DNA from: Thiothrix lacustris DSM 21227 | GTDB taxonomy: Bacteria > Pseudomonadota > Gammaproteobacteria > Thiotrichales > Thiotrichaceae | Direction of reading: 5' to 3' | Assembly (NCBI RefSeq): GCF_000621325.1 | Contig: NZ_JHYQ01000038.1 | Span: forward strand, 1-32,530 | Length of the DNA stretch: 32,530 bases | Part shown: positions 24,961 through 32,291 of the stretch, one piece after another | How the letters are laid out: every line of letters starts with the position of its first letter | Numbering within the stretch: the stretch's first letter is position 1 | The notes under the pieces: generated by a model | What the model saw: the letters and a program-made list of their open reading frames with translations, nothing else | Databases searched by the model: none | Told to the model about the DNA's origin: nothing | Made by a program: the position numbers and the translations under genes

Positions 24961-25045
24961 ACGATTTATCTCTCCTCTGTTGTGATAAGGAATACTCTAC
25001 TACATTCGCTCTTATTTGATACACGTTTTGATACAAGGATTAACC

Positions 25046-25462
25046 ATGCAAGCTCTGCTTATTGTTGCCCACGGTAGCCGCCGTACCCAGTCCAATGACG
25101 AAATCCGCGCCCTTGCCGCCAAAGTGGGGGAACAGTCCGCCGAAACTTACGGCTATGTGAGCAGCGCCTTTCTGGAACTGGCGGAACCGTCGATCCCGGA
25201 CGGTATCCAGCAATGCATTGACGAAGGCGCAACCGACATCACCATCATGCCGTTTTTCCTGTCTGCTGGGCGTCATGTGGTGAATGATGTGCCGGAGTTG
25301 GTGCAGGCGAAACAAGGTGAAAACCCACAAGTACGGGTGCGCATGGCTCCCTACCTTGGGGTGTCAGGCTTGATGCCCAGCCTGATTTTGCAAGCCGCCG
25401 AGACAGCCTGCGACTGTCAGGGCGGGGCAAATTGTACGTACCCTGCGTGTATTACGGGCTAA
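25046..25462 (+). CDS. CbiX-type sirohydrochlorin chelatase with Cys-rich tail
   Basis: The frame opens at 25016, but ATG 25046, with AAGGA seven bases upstream, starts the conserved MQALLIVAHGSRR and gives 138 residues. It is a short CbiX/SirB class II chelatase. Catalytic histidines are H9 in AHGS and H77 in FFLSAGRHVVND. The enzyme inserts Co or Fe into sirohydrochlorin on the way to cobalamin or siroheme. The end carries four cysteines (C122, C124, C130, C135), which may bind a metal or Fe-S cluster and are not part of the catalytic fold. The gene's 3' end overlaps the convergent DsrE gene by 11 bases. Siroheme is needed for sulfite reductases, which suits a sulfur oxidiser. Confidence 0.85.
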   Translation: MQALLIVAHGSRRTQSNDEIRALAAKVGEQSAETYGYVSSAFLELAEPSIPDGIQQCIDEGATDITIMPFFLSAGRHVVNDVPELVQAKQGENPQVRVRMAPYLGVSGLMPSLILQAAETACDCQGGANCTYPACITG

Positions 25463-25922
25463 GGTAGCTCCAGCCTTGTTCTTGCAGAGCAATAATCCGC
25501 GCAATGCCGGTTTGCGTTTCTTCTACTCCATCGATGAGCGCAGGGCGTGTGCCGCTGCTTTCTGACACGGTATCCAACGTATTGCCACAGGCGGTGAAGG
25601 TGACGTTCTGCATCATCAGGCTTTCTACACGCTTGATGAAAGCGCTCTTGTCGGTGACTAGCCAGATGCCGGGGCCATAGGCGACGACTTCGATTTCAAT
25701 ATTGTCCATGCCGTAATGTTTTTGCAGGTTGACGATATTGGACAGGAGATGATCCTGATAATCTTCTTCGCGTTTATTGACTTGAATGATCAAGCGATGG
25801 GTTTGTTCTGCTGCTGTAGCCGTTTTTGCTGCGCTGGGCTTTTCAGCAGCGGCAGCGGGCAGGCTGGCAAACAGTAAACTAACGGCTAGCATGGTAGCGG
25901 GAAGGTGCGGGATTAATGTCAT
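25452..25922 (-). CDS. exported DsrE-family protein
   Basis: The 156-residue precursor has a signal peptide (MLAVSLLFASLPAAAA, cleavage near residue 26), so the mature protein is periplasmic. The mature part shows a DsrE/DsrF fold pattern: HRLIIQVNKRE, IVNLQKHYG, IEIEVVAYGPGIWLV, and a single cysteine C112 in VTFTACGNTL. Family members bind or relay sulfane sulfur via such a cysteine, but periplasmic versions are uncharacterised. The start at 25922 is fixed by AGGAGGAG upstream. It follows the 6S RNA on the same strand and is convergent with cbiX. Confidence 0.8.
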   Translation of the reverse strand: MTLIPHLPATMLAVSLLFASLPAAAAEKPSAAKTATAAEQTHRLIIQVNKREEDYQDHLLSNIVNLQKHYGMDNIEIEVVAYGPGIWLVTDKSAFIKRVESLMMQNVTFTACGNTLDTVSESSGTRPALIDGVEETQTGIARIIALQEQGWSYLSP

Positions 25923-25930
25923 GGTTTTAT

Positions 25931-25970
25931 CTCCTCCTAACGGAATCTACACTATAGCAAGGAGGAGAGA
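25931..25970 (-). promoter_or_regulatory. RBS of dsrE-like gene with upstream complementary anti-SD and extended -10
   Basis: Read on the minus strand, TCTCCTCCT (25968-25960) is followed 21 bases later by AGGAGGAGA (25938-25930), its exact complement and the ribosome-binding site of the DsrE gene. If transcribed together they form a 9-bp stem that buries the RBS. An extended -10 (TGCTATAGT, 25959-25951) lies in the loop; a transcript starting there would lack the anti-SD arm. Confidence 0.45.
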
Positions 25971-25974
25971 GAAA

Positions 25975-26172
25975 GGGGACACACCCCAGGAAATCGTGGA
26001 AGGTTTCGACCTTGAACCAGTGGTTCAAGTGGGTGCGGCGAATGATTCTCAGGCTTACCGTCGAGCGGTCATGCACACCGAATCATTACAACCGCTCCCG
26101 GGGTAAGAAATTAGGCTCAAGGATAATACCCACCTTCTCACGAGATCCCCAGAAGTGTGTCCGTGAACCCAT
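25975..26172 (-). ncRNA. ssrS: 6S RNA
   Basis: The minus strand folds as a long rod. GGACACAC (26162-26155) pairs with GTGTGTCC (25984-25977), and CTCGTG pairs with CCACGA further in. Sequence blocks match E. coli 6S RNA: TTGAGCCTAATTTC then TACC near the 5' side of the central bubble, AAGCCT on the 3' side, and CACTTGAACCACTGGTTCAAG near the 3' end. It sits directly downstream of zapA, the classical ssrS position. 6S RNA binds sigma-70 RNA polymerase as a promoter mimic in stationary phase. Ends are approximate. Confidence 0.88.
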
Positions 26173-26181
26173 ACTAGTACA

Positions 26182-26209
26182 ATTATCGACTGGGGGGAAG
26201 AATTGACAA
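26182..26209 (-). promoter_or_regulatory. putative sigma-70 promoter of 6S RNA
   Basis: On the minus strand, TTGTCA (26209-26204) and GATAAT (26187-26182) are separated by 16 bases. The predicted start near 26175 fits the 6S 5' end. The promoter lies just after the zapA stop codon. Confidence 0.6.
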
Positions 26210-26213
26210 GGGA

Positions 26214-26528
26214 TCAGGCTTTATGCTTATCCAGCACAGTATCCATGCGTTGTTGCAATTGCTGTAACCGTTCAGCCGTTTCTGGGCTGACAGAGGCAGG
26301 CTGGGCGTGTTGTTGCTTGCCGTGCATTAATTCGTGAGCAAGGTTAAGCGCTACCATGACGGCGATACGGTCACTACCTAATACCTTACCGGAATCACGA
26401 ATTTTACGCATTTCCCGATCGACTCGACGGGCAGACGCGATGAGGGCATCTTGTTCACCGATGGGACAGGCAACCATGTAATCTTTGTCTAAAATGCGAA
26501 TAGTGACCGGCTGGATATTTTTTTCCAT
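26214..26528 (-). CDS. zapA: cell division protein ZapA
   Basis: ZapA bundles FtsZ at the division ring. The 104 residues show the family pattern: VTIRILDKDYMVACPIGEQDAL (N-terminal beta region), then DREMRKIRDSGKVLGSDRIAVMVALNLAHEL, and a C-terminal coiled coil. It lies five bases after the TIGR02449 gene on the same strand, the usual order, with 6S RNA downstream. Confidence 0.92.
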   Translation of the reverse strand: MEKNIQPVTIRILDKDYMVACPIGEQDALIASARRVDREMRKIRDSGKVLGSDRIAVMVALNLAHELMHGKQQHAQPASVSPETAERLQQLQQRMDTVLDKHKA

Positions 26529-26533
26529 GTAAC

Positions 26534-26773
26534 TTACGCCTCGTTATTAGTTGGCTGGTTTTTCAGGCGCTGGATCATGGCTTCAAGCTGGCTGCTAGCC
26601 TTATCATGACGGCTGCGTAAGGCTTGGCATTCCTGCACGAGGGATTTTTCCTGTTTTTTCAGGTCGCTATTTTCATTAGCAAGCTTTTCAATTAAGCCAA
26701 GTAGGCGCTCAACGCGTGCATTGATGCTGTCGAGCTGAGTTTGCAGTGTTAGATCAGGGGTTTGTGTTTTCAT
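26534..26773 (-). CDS. TIGR02449-family coiled-coil protein
   Basis: The frame extends to TTG 26809, but ATG 26773 gives a 79-residue protein of family-like length. It is almost entirely a coiled coil with leucine heptads (LDSINARVERLLGLIEKLAN, then NSDLKKQEKSLVQE). Such small proteins precede zapA in many Gammaproteobacteria and recall ZapB, so a division-ring role is likely but inferred. It is divergent from ygfB. Confidence 0.78.
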   Translation of the reverse strand: MKTQTPDLTLQTQLDSINARVERLLGLIEKLANENSDLKKQEKSLVQECQALRSRHDKASSQLEAMIQRLKNQPTNNEA

Positions 26774-26847
26774 ACAGTAATGGTAGTAAAGAGTGCGAAA
26801 CTGGGTCAATCATCTCATAATAGTGCTTTGTCAGGGAGAAGATAATT

Positions 26848-27402
26848 TTGAACGATGAATTACCGGATTATGTAGCAATGGAGCGGGCATTAGGACGTGC
26901 TAACGTGGACTTTTCTGGCGCAGAAATTCATGGCATGGGTTGCGGTATGTTGGTGGTAGACCAAAGTTTCAGTCAGGAAACATGGTTGGCACAAGTGTTG
27001 GAAGGTAATCCGCAGGATTTTCATGTGCAGGAAGCGCGGACGTTATTACGTGAGTTATTTACGGCAACGCGTCAGCAATTAAACGATCCGGGCATGGCTT
27101 TCGAGCTGTTTTTGCCGGAAGACGATGCGTTGGAAACGCGGGTGGAAGCGATGCAGGACTGGTGTCAGGGTTTCAGCTACGGGCTGGCGATGGCTGGCGT
27201 CAAGGACATGCACAAGCTGCCGGAAGATTCCCGCGAATGGGCGGAAGACGTGGTGCGCATTGGCAGTTCCGGCGAGCTGGAGATGGAAGATGAGGAAGAA
27301 GGCGAAAATGCGTTGGCTGAAATCATCGAATATTTGCGCGTCGGCGTGTTGATGATGAACGAAGAAATGCAACCGATGAAAGCCGCGCCACAAATACACT
27401 AG
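26848..27402 (+). CDS. YgfB/UPF0149-family protein
   Basis: The 184-residue acidic protein matches YgfB: an N-terminal ALGRANVDFSGAEIHGMGCGML segment, WCQGFSYGLAMAG near 110, and a C-terminal EEEGENALAEIIEYLRVGVLMM. The TTG start is supported by GGGAGAAG seven bases upstream. The gene precedes pepP, as in E. coli and Pseudomonas. In Pseudomonas YgfB affects beta-lactamase regulation; its role here is not known. Confidence 0.88.
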   Translation: MNDELPDYVAMERALGRANVDFSGAEIHGMGCGMLVVDQSFSQETWLAQVLEGNPQDFHVQEARTLLRELFTATRQQLNDPGMAFELFLPEDDALETRVEAMQDWCQGFSYGLAMAGVKDMHKLPEDSREWAEDVVRIGSSGELEMEDEEEGENALAEIIEYLRVGVLMMNEEMQPMKAAPQIH

Positions 27403-27422
27403 GATTATCCCCGGAGATTTTG

Positions 27423-28781
27423 ATGAACAAACCAATCATACCGAAGGAAGAATACGCTGCTCGCCGCCGTCGCTTGTTGGACAGGCTGGGTAAGGATGCG
27501 CTGGCTGTTGTGCCTTCCGGCGGCCTGAAAGTACGTAACCGTGATGCAGAATACCCGTTCCGCCAAGACAGCGATTTCCACTACCTGACGGGTTTTAACG
27601 AGCCGGAAGCGGTCGCGGTGTTTGTGCCGGGGCGTGAAGCGGGCGAATACGTGCTGTTTTGCCGCGAAAAAAATGAAATGGCGGAACGCTGGTCAGGCAC
27701 ACGCGCCGGTCTGGACGGGGCAAAACACTGGCACGGTGCCGATGATGCGCACCCGATCAGCGATCTGGACAAACTGATGCTGGACTTGCTCACCGGGCGT
27801 GACCAAGTGCATTACGACCTTGGTGTGAACCCTGATTTCGATTTGAACGTGATCCGCTGGGTGAACCACTTGCGTGCTAAAGCGCGTGCAGGCGTGCGTG
27901 CGCCGCACAGTATTGTGATGCTCGATCGTATTGTGCACGAAATGCGCTTGTTCAAATCCGACGCGGAAGTGGCGGTGATGCGTTACGCCGCGCAAATCGC
28001 TGCCCGTGCTCACACCCGTGCCATGCAGGTTTGCCAACCGGGTAAATTTGAGTACGAAGTTGAAGCCGAGTTGCTGCATGAGTTCCGCCAGAAGGGTATG
28101 GAACCTGCCTACACCTCCATCGTCGGTGGTGGCAAGAATGCCTGTATCCTGCACTACATCGAAAACCGCGACACCTTGCGTGATGGTGATTTGCTGCTGA
28201 TTGATGCGGGGGCGGAACACGAATGCTACGCCAGCGATATTACTCGCACTTTCCCGGTCAACGGTACCTTCAGCCCAGAACAGCGGGCGTTGTACCAGTT
28301 GGTGCTGGATGCGCAACACGCCGCGATTGCTGTCGCCATTCCCGGCAAAACCTGGGATGACCCGCATCAGGCAGCGGTGAAAGTGTTGGCGCAGGGCTTA
28401 CTGGATTTGGGAATCCTCTCCGGCACGCTCGAACAAGCCATGCAAAAACCCGAAGTGGCGGAAGGCGAAGCTCCCAAGGAAGAGCCTTACCGCCAGTTTT
28501 ACATGCACAAAACCGGGCATTGGTTGGGGATGGATGTGCATGACGTGGGTGATTACAAAGTCGGCACAGGTGACGACGAATGGCGTACCTTGCAACCCGG
28601 CATGGTGCTAACGGTGGAGCCGGGGCTGTACATTTCCCCGGCAGACAATGTTGACTCGAAATGGTGGAATATTGGCATCCGTATCGAAGACGATGTGCTG
28701 ATTACCGCCGACGGCAATGAAGTACTGTCGGCGGCAGTCGTCAAGGACATTGACGCGATTGAACAGCTAATGCAGGGTTAA
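27423..28781 (+). CDS. pepP: Xaa-Pro aminopeptidase
   Basis: PepP removes N-terminal residues preceding proline. From ATG 27423 (CGGAGA just upstream; a TTG is also in frame at 27420) the protein has 452 residues. It has an N-terminal aminopeptidase-P domain (EYPFRQDSDFHYLTGFNEPEA) and a pita-bread catalytic domain. The di-Mn ligands are visible in DAGAEHECYASDITRTFP, HKTGHWLGMDVHD, TVEPGLY and RIEDDVLIT. It follows ygfB by 20 bases in an operon. Its 3' end overlaps the convergent metallopeptidase gene by four bases. Confidence 0.94.
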   Translation: MNKPIIPKEEYAARRRRLLDRLGKDALAVVPSGGLKVRNRDAEYPFRQDSDFHYLTGFNEPEAVAVFVPGREAGEYVLFCREKNEMAERWSGTRAGLDGAKHWHGADDAHPISDLDKLMLDLLTGRDQVHYDLGVNPDFDLNVIRWVNHLRAKARAGVRAPHSIVMLDRIVHEMRLFKSDAEVAVMRYAAQIAARAHTRAMQVCQPGKFEYEVEAELLHEFRQKGMEPAYTSIVGGGKNACILHYIENRDTLRDGDLLLIDAGAEHECYASDITRTFPVNGTFSPEQRALYQLVLDAQHAAIAVAIPGKTWDDPHQAAVKVLAQGLLDLGILSGTLEQAMQKPEVAEGEAPKEEPYRQFYMHKTGHWLGMDVHDVGDYKVGTGDDEWRTLQPGMVLTVEPGLYISPADNVDSKWWNIGIRIEDDVLITADGNEVLSAAVVKDIDAIEQLMQG

Positions 28782-30634
28782 TTCACGTCAAACGGGAAAT
28801 GCACGTGTTTCCCCGCTACCCCCAGCAAATGCTCACGCAGGTTACAGCGGTTGCGGATCAACACATTCGCACCGCTGGACTGGCGTGTTACCTGGAACGG
28901 TAGCGCTAGTTGCCCGTTCGGTAAGGTACCATCCGGGCGTACCAAGCCATCACGGAATGCCCGCAGCGAGCGGCGGTGGGTCTTGATGAAGCGCTGTTTA
29001 GCCTGCTTGATGGCGCGTACTCCCGCCGGTTCTGGAGGAACCTCACCTTCACCTTCTGCCGGGGCAATCCACAGGTCGGGGTCGGTGGTCAGTTGCACGT
29101 CATTCCAGTTTTCATCCATGACCAGCGTTCCACCTTTGTAGACAGCGACCATGCCCATAGCGATTTCACCATCAGGGGTGATGTAGCAGGAGTCGTACAG
29201 CATCTCGTAGGTGTAATACAGGTAACGTTCGGTGACGGTTTTGCTGCCACTGCCGCGTTGTTCCTTGCCTGCATCAATGGTGCGGGTCACGCTGCTGATG
29301 CGTGGGTTCATGATCCTCGCGCCTTCGCTCAGCGGAATCCGCAGTGCGTCGGCATTCTCGCGGACTGCCCGCATTAGCTCGGCATTGCTGCCGTGAGCCG
29401 CTTCTTCAAAGCTGGAGCCGATACCGGGGGCGCTGATGTCGATGTCTTCGTTCCACAACATGCGGCGCTGGAACACTGCTTTCGCCAGTTCACGCGGGTG
29501 GGGGTCTTCGGGGAACAGCCGTGCATCGGCGTTATACAGCACCCGTGCTAAGGTCGGCAGGGTGACGCCAGTGGGCGGGATGTCCTGAAATGCTCGCAGC
29601 ATCAGACCCTTTACCCGTGTGCTGGCAGAAACGATGGCATCAAAGAAGGCATCAAAGTCATTGCGGTTGTCCGCTTGGCTGTAATAACGCTCAAAATCAG
29701 GGTTCTGCTGTTGGATGCTCATTTGACGCATCATGTTGTTACATTGCTGAGCCTTGTTCGCCACCGGGGCATTTTTTAAGGTCTGTTGGATTGCGGGGGT
29801 CACGGTTTCTGCTACCAAGGTGGCGAGAATCTCGTAAATGGCAGCCGTCCACACCGTCGAGCGGTCATGGATTTCCCACGGGGCTTCGTCGTAATTCACG
29901 CCTTTCAACGCTGAGCGCAAGAACGGGAAGCTCACTCCCCACAAGCCGATGCCGAACTCTTCCGCCAGCCCATTGGCCAGACTGGGGTTCATCATGTCAC
30001 CGCCGGATTCGCGGAACAGGCGTTCGACCACGGGTTTGTGACTTAGCGCTGCAAACATCGACATCATGTCGCCGACCGATTCATGCAACGCGCCAGTATC
30101 GGCTTCCTCTGAATACACATACAGCGGGCGGAACGAGTCGAGAATGGCGTGCCCCAGTTCGTGTGACACGATGTCGTGTGACAAGCAAGTCCACACTGGT
30201 GCACGCCGGAACGGTGAGTTGAACGAGCCGAAATTCAGGGAAGGTGCTGCTGGGTCGTAAAAGGCATTAGCCTCGCTGAATGCGTGGGGGCGTAGCACCA
30301 ATGGCCCACCGTGTTTCCATTTCATTTCGCGCCCGATGGCGGCTTCTGCTAAATCCAGTGAATAGGCGGTGACCGCGAAGGTATTCACTTGATGGAATTG
30401 CGGATTGTCGATGAAATCGCCTTTTTTGTTCAAGGCATCAAAGGACAGGTCGGCTTTTTCCCAGTCCAGCCCTTGGTACAGCGGCATGTCAAACTGGTCA
30501 TTATCGCGCAGTGTCAGCTTGCTGGAACCCATGCCTGCCAGAAAGTCGGTATCCAGCGGAAATTGGTAGTCAGTGTATAAATCAGCAACGGATGGGTCTT
30601 GTAATAACATCCCCATTGGTTTGGTTGTGCCCAC
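28778..30634 (-). CDS. thermolysin-like (gluzincin) metallopeptidase
   Basis: The frame reaches GTG 30850, inside the DUF2254 gene. GTG 30634 has AAGAGAGGGA upstream and is the preferred start, giving 618 residues. The zinc site is visible: HELGH with H158, E159, H162, and a third ligand motif GALHESVGDMM with E185 and D189, the M4/M36-type ExxxD arrangement. There is no signal peptide, unlike most thermolysins, so it is cytoplasmic or exported otherwise. The C-terminal ~300 residues are not recognised. It is separated from the DUF2254 gene by 164 bases with no other gene. Confidence 0.72.
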   Translation of the reverse strand: MGTTKPMGMLLQDPSVADLYTDYQFPLDTDFLAGMGSSKLTLRDNDQFDMPLYQGLDWEKADLSFDALNKKGDFIDNPQFHQVNTFAVTAYSLDLAEAAIGREMKWKHGGPLVLRPHAFSEANAFYDPAAPSLNFGSFNSPFRRAPVWTCLSHDIVSHELGHAILDSFRPLYVYSEEADTGALHESVGDMMSMFAALSHKPVVERLFRESGGDMMNPSLANGLAEEFGIGLWGVSFPFLRSALKGVNYDEAPWEIHDRSTVWTAAIYEILATLVAETVTPAIQQTLKNAPVANKAQQCNNMMRQMSIQQQNPDFERYYSQADNRNDFDAFFDAIVSASTRVKGLMLRAFQDIPPTGVTLPTLARVLYNADARLFPEDPHPRELAKAVFQRRMLWNEDIDISAPGIGSSFEEAAHGSNAELMRAVRENADALRIPLSEGARIMNPRISSVTRTIDAGKEQRGSGSKTVTERYLYYTYEMLYDSCYITPDGEIAMGMVAVYKGGTLVMDENWNDVQLTTDPDLWIAPAEGEGEVPPEPAGVRAIKQAKQRFIKTHRRSLRAFRDGLVRPDGTLPNGQLALPFQVTRQSSGANVLIRNRCNLREHLLGVAGKHVHFPFDVN

Positions 30635-30798
30635 GGCATTTCCCTCTCTTGATTCAGGTTGATATAGATTCACTTGAACGAAGTATTTTCCGTGCCCCTC
30701 TGCCCGGAGGTTGAAGACGAAAGTTCTGCCTATTTGCTTAAAGTATAGACGATTTTGAGGTGGGTATACGCTGTTTGGGTAATGTTCTATAAAAAAAT

Positions 30799-32142
30799 TT
30801 AGTGCAACATATCGGTGCTTGGAAGAAAACGGTAAACGGCCTGATAGCACGCTTTAATGTCTTCCAGATCGGCTCGCGCTTTGATTTCATCCTGACAGGC
30901 GACATGGATGGCGTCGGCCTGTTTCCTGATCGCGTTTTGCTGTTCGGGGGTACGGGCTTGCGCTGCCAGGCTTCGCAAGGTTTCCAGTAAGCTGATGATG
31001 ACGGCGACGTGAAACGCGGTATTCTGGCGAATCTGATTGAAAGCCGCTGCCATGATGCCACTGAAGGTGAAGGGTTTAAGTTGCAGGCGTAGCCGGGCGC
31101 TTTCATCGAAATGCTGCTCTGCTGGGAACTGCCGGTTCAGCAGGAAAGCCAGCGCGTTGCCCAGCCGGTCGATGCAGGTAATCGCGGTAAACGGGTCATT
31201 GATGCCGGGTGACATGGCTCGTACCGCGATTTCCACCAACTGGCGCACAGCGTATTCCGCATCTTGCGCGGCGGTGCGCGTATTACCCACAATCAGGTAG
31301 CCATTGATGGCGGCTTGTTTGTCTTCGTCCAGCGCATCCTGACTTAGACACCAACCCAGACCGCAGTTTTGCATCAGGAAATCACCGGGGCGGACAGTCA
31401 GTTTCAGTGCCATATCCTGTTCGGTCACATAATCCAGTAAACCCGTCACATCAATCGCTTGCAAATAGCCAGCTTGTTGCACCCGCACGACATCACCTTG
31501 CGCTTCAAAGCGTTCGTGCTCTTGCGATTGCAAGGCGGCGGCTGGCAAATGCTCGCTGGTTTCGAGCGTTTCAGGGAAAAGTGCTTCCAGCCGTTCACTC
31601 AATTCTTGATGCACTTCGGTAATGATGGTGTCGGCTTGAATCGACATGGCGGTGTGGTGAAAGAAAAACACCAGCAACAACAGATCGGTAATGATTAACC
31701 CCAGCAGGGTTGTCAGCGAAATCACCGGGGTTAAGTTGATTTCTTCCAGCGTACTGCTGAATTGCAGCAGCAGCACGCAATACAGGAACGTACCGATGAA
31801 AAAACCCATCACTACCTGATTGAACTGGGTTTTCATGAAGTTACGCAATAGACGCGGGCCAAACTGCTGCGAAGCTAGCGTCAGGGAGGCAATCGTAATG
31901 GAAAAAGCCACCCCGGTGACTCCTAGCATGGCACTAGCTGTCAGGCTTAATAGCGAGTGGAAGTTGTCCGCATCCTTGAAGTAAAACGGGAATGGCAATA
32001 TTTCCCCCCAACCTGAAAAGAGCATCCGATCCAGATAGATGTTCACAAACGACAGAATGGTTGCCATCACCAGAAACAGCAACGGAATCATCCAGAAATT
32101 GACAGTCAGCAGCTCAAGCAGGTGCAGGATGCGTGTTTTCAA
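30799..32142 (-). CDS. DUF2254 inner-membrane protein
   Basis: The frame starts at 32223, but the first ~28 codons include the insertion-sequence end. TTG 32142 has GGAG eight bases upstream and starts MKTRILHLLELLTVNFWMIP, giving 447 residues. Four hydrophobic segments lie in the first ~170 residues. A soluble domain follows, with the family hallmark AEYAVRQLVEIAVRAMSPG followed by INDPFTA. Function unknown. The IS200/IS605 left end starts about 40 bases upstream of this start, so the native promoter may have been displaced. Confidence 0.82.
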   Translation of the reverse strand: MKTRILHLLELLTVNFWMIPLLFLVMATILSFVNIYLDRMLFSGWGEILPFPFYFKDADNFHSLLSLTASAMLGVTGVAFSITIASLTLASQQFGPRLLRNFMKTQFNQVVMGFFIGTFLYCVLLLQFSSTLEEINLTPVISLTTLLGLIITDLLLLVFFFHHTAMSIQADTIITEVHQELSERLEALFPETLETSEHLPAAALQSQEHERFEAQGDVVRVQQAGYLQAIDVTGLLDYVTEQDMALKLTVRPGDFLMQNCGLGWCLSQDALDEDKQAAINGYLIVGNTRTAAQDAEYAVRQLVEIAVRAMSPGINDPFTAITCIDRLGNALAFLLNRQFPAEQHFDESARLRLQLKPFTFSGIMAAAFNQIRQNTAFHVAVIISLLETLRSLAAQARTPEQQNAIRKQADAIHVACQDEIKARADLEDIKACYQAVYRFLPSTDMLH

Positions 32143-32199
32143 TGCGTTATCTCCAGAGCTTGGGTTTTCACGAGTGTAGGTTACCAAAATTCGCGTAAT

Positions 32200-32221
32200 G
32201 CCCCTGCCTTTAGGCATGGGC
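32200..32221 (+). repeat. IS left-end transposase-binding hairpin
   Basis: GCCC-C-TGCC-TTTA-GGCA-T-GGGC folds as a stem of 4+4 pairs with one mismatch, the type of imperfect palindrome that TnpA recognises on single-stranded DNA. Confidence 0.7.
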
Positions 32222-32291
32222 ATATAAGCGTCTTATGCTAAAAACAAAATACGTGCCGCACTAGATAGCTTAAGCCTGTATAATATTGCAC

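Noticed and set aside
25971-26060. 6S RNA on the plus strand
   Set aside because: CTTGAACCAGTGGTTCAAG is a palindrome and looks alike on both strands, but the bubble motifs, promoter and zapA context fit only the minus strand.
29590-30222. 210-residue plus-strand frame
   Set aside because: It is antisense to the metallopeptidase zinc-site region and shows no family features.
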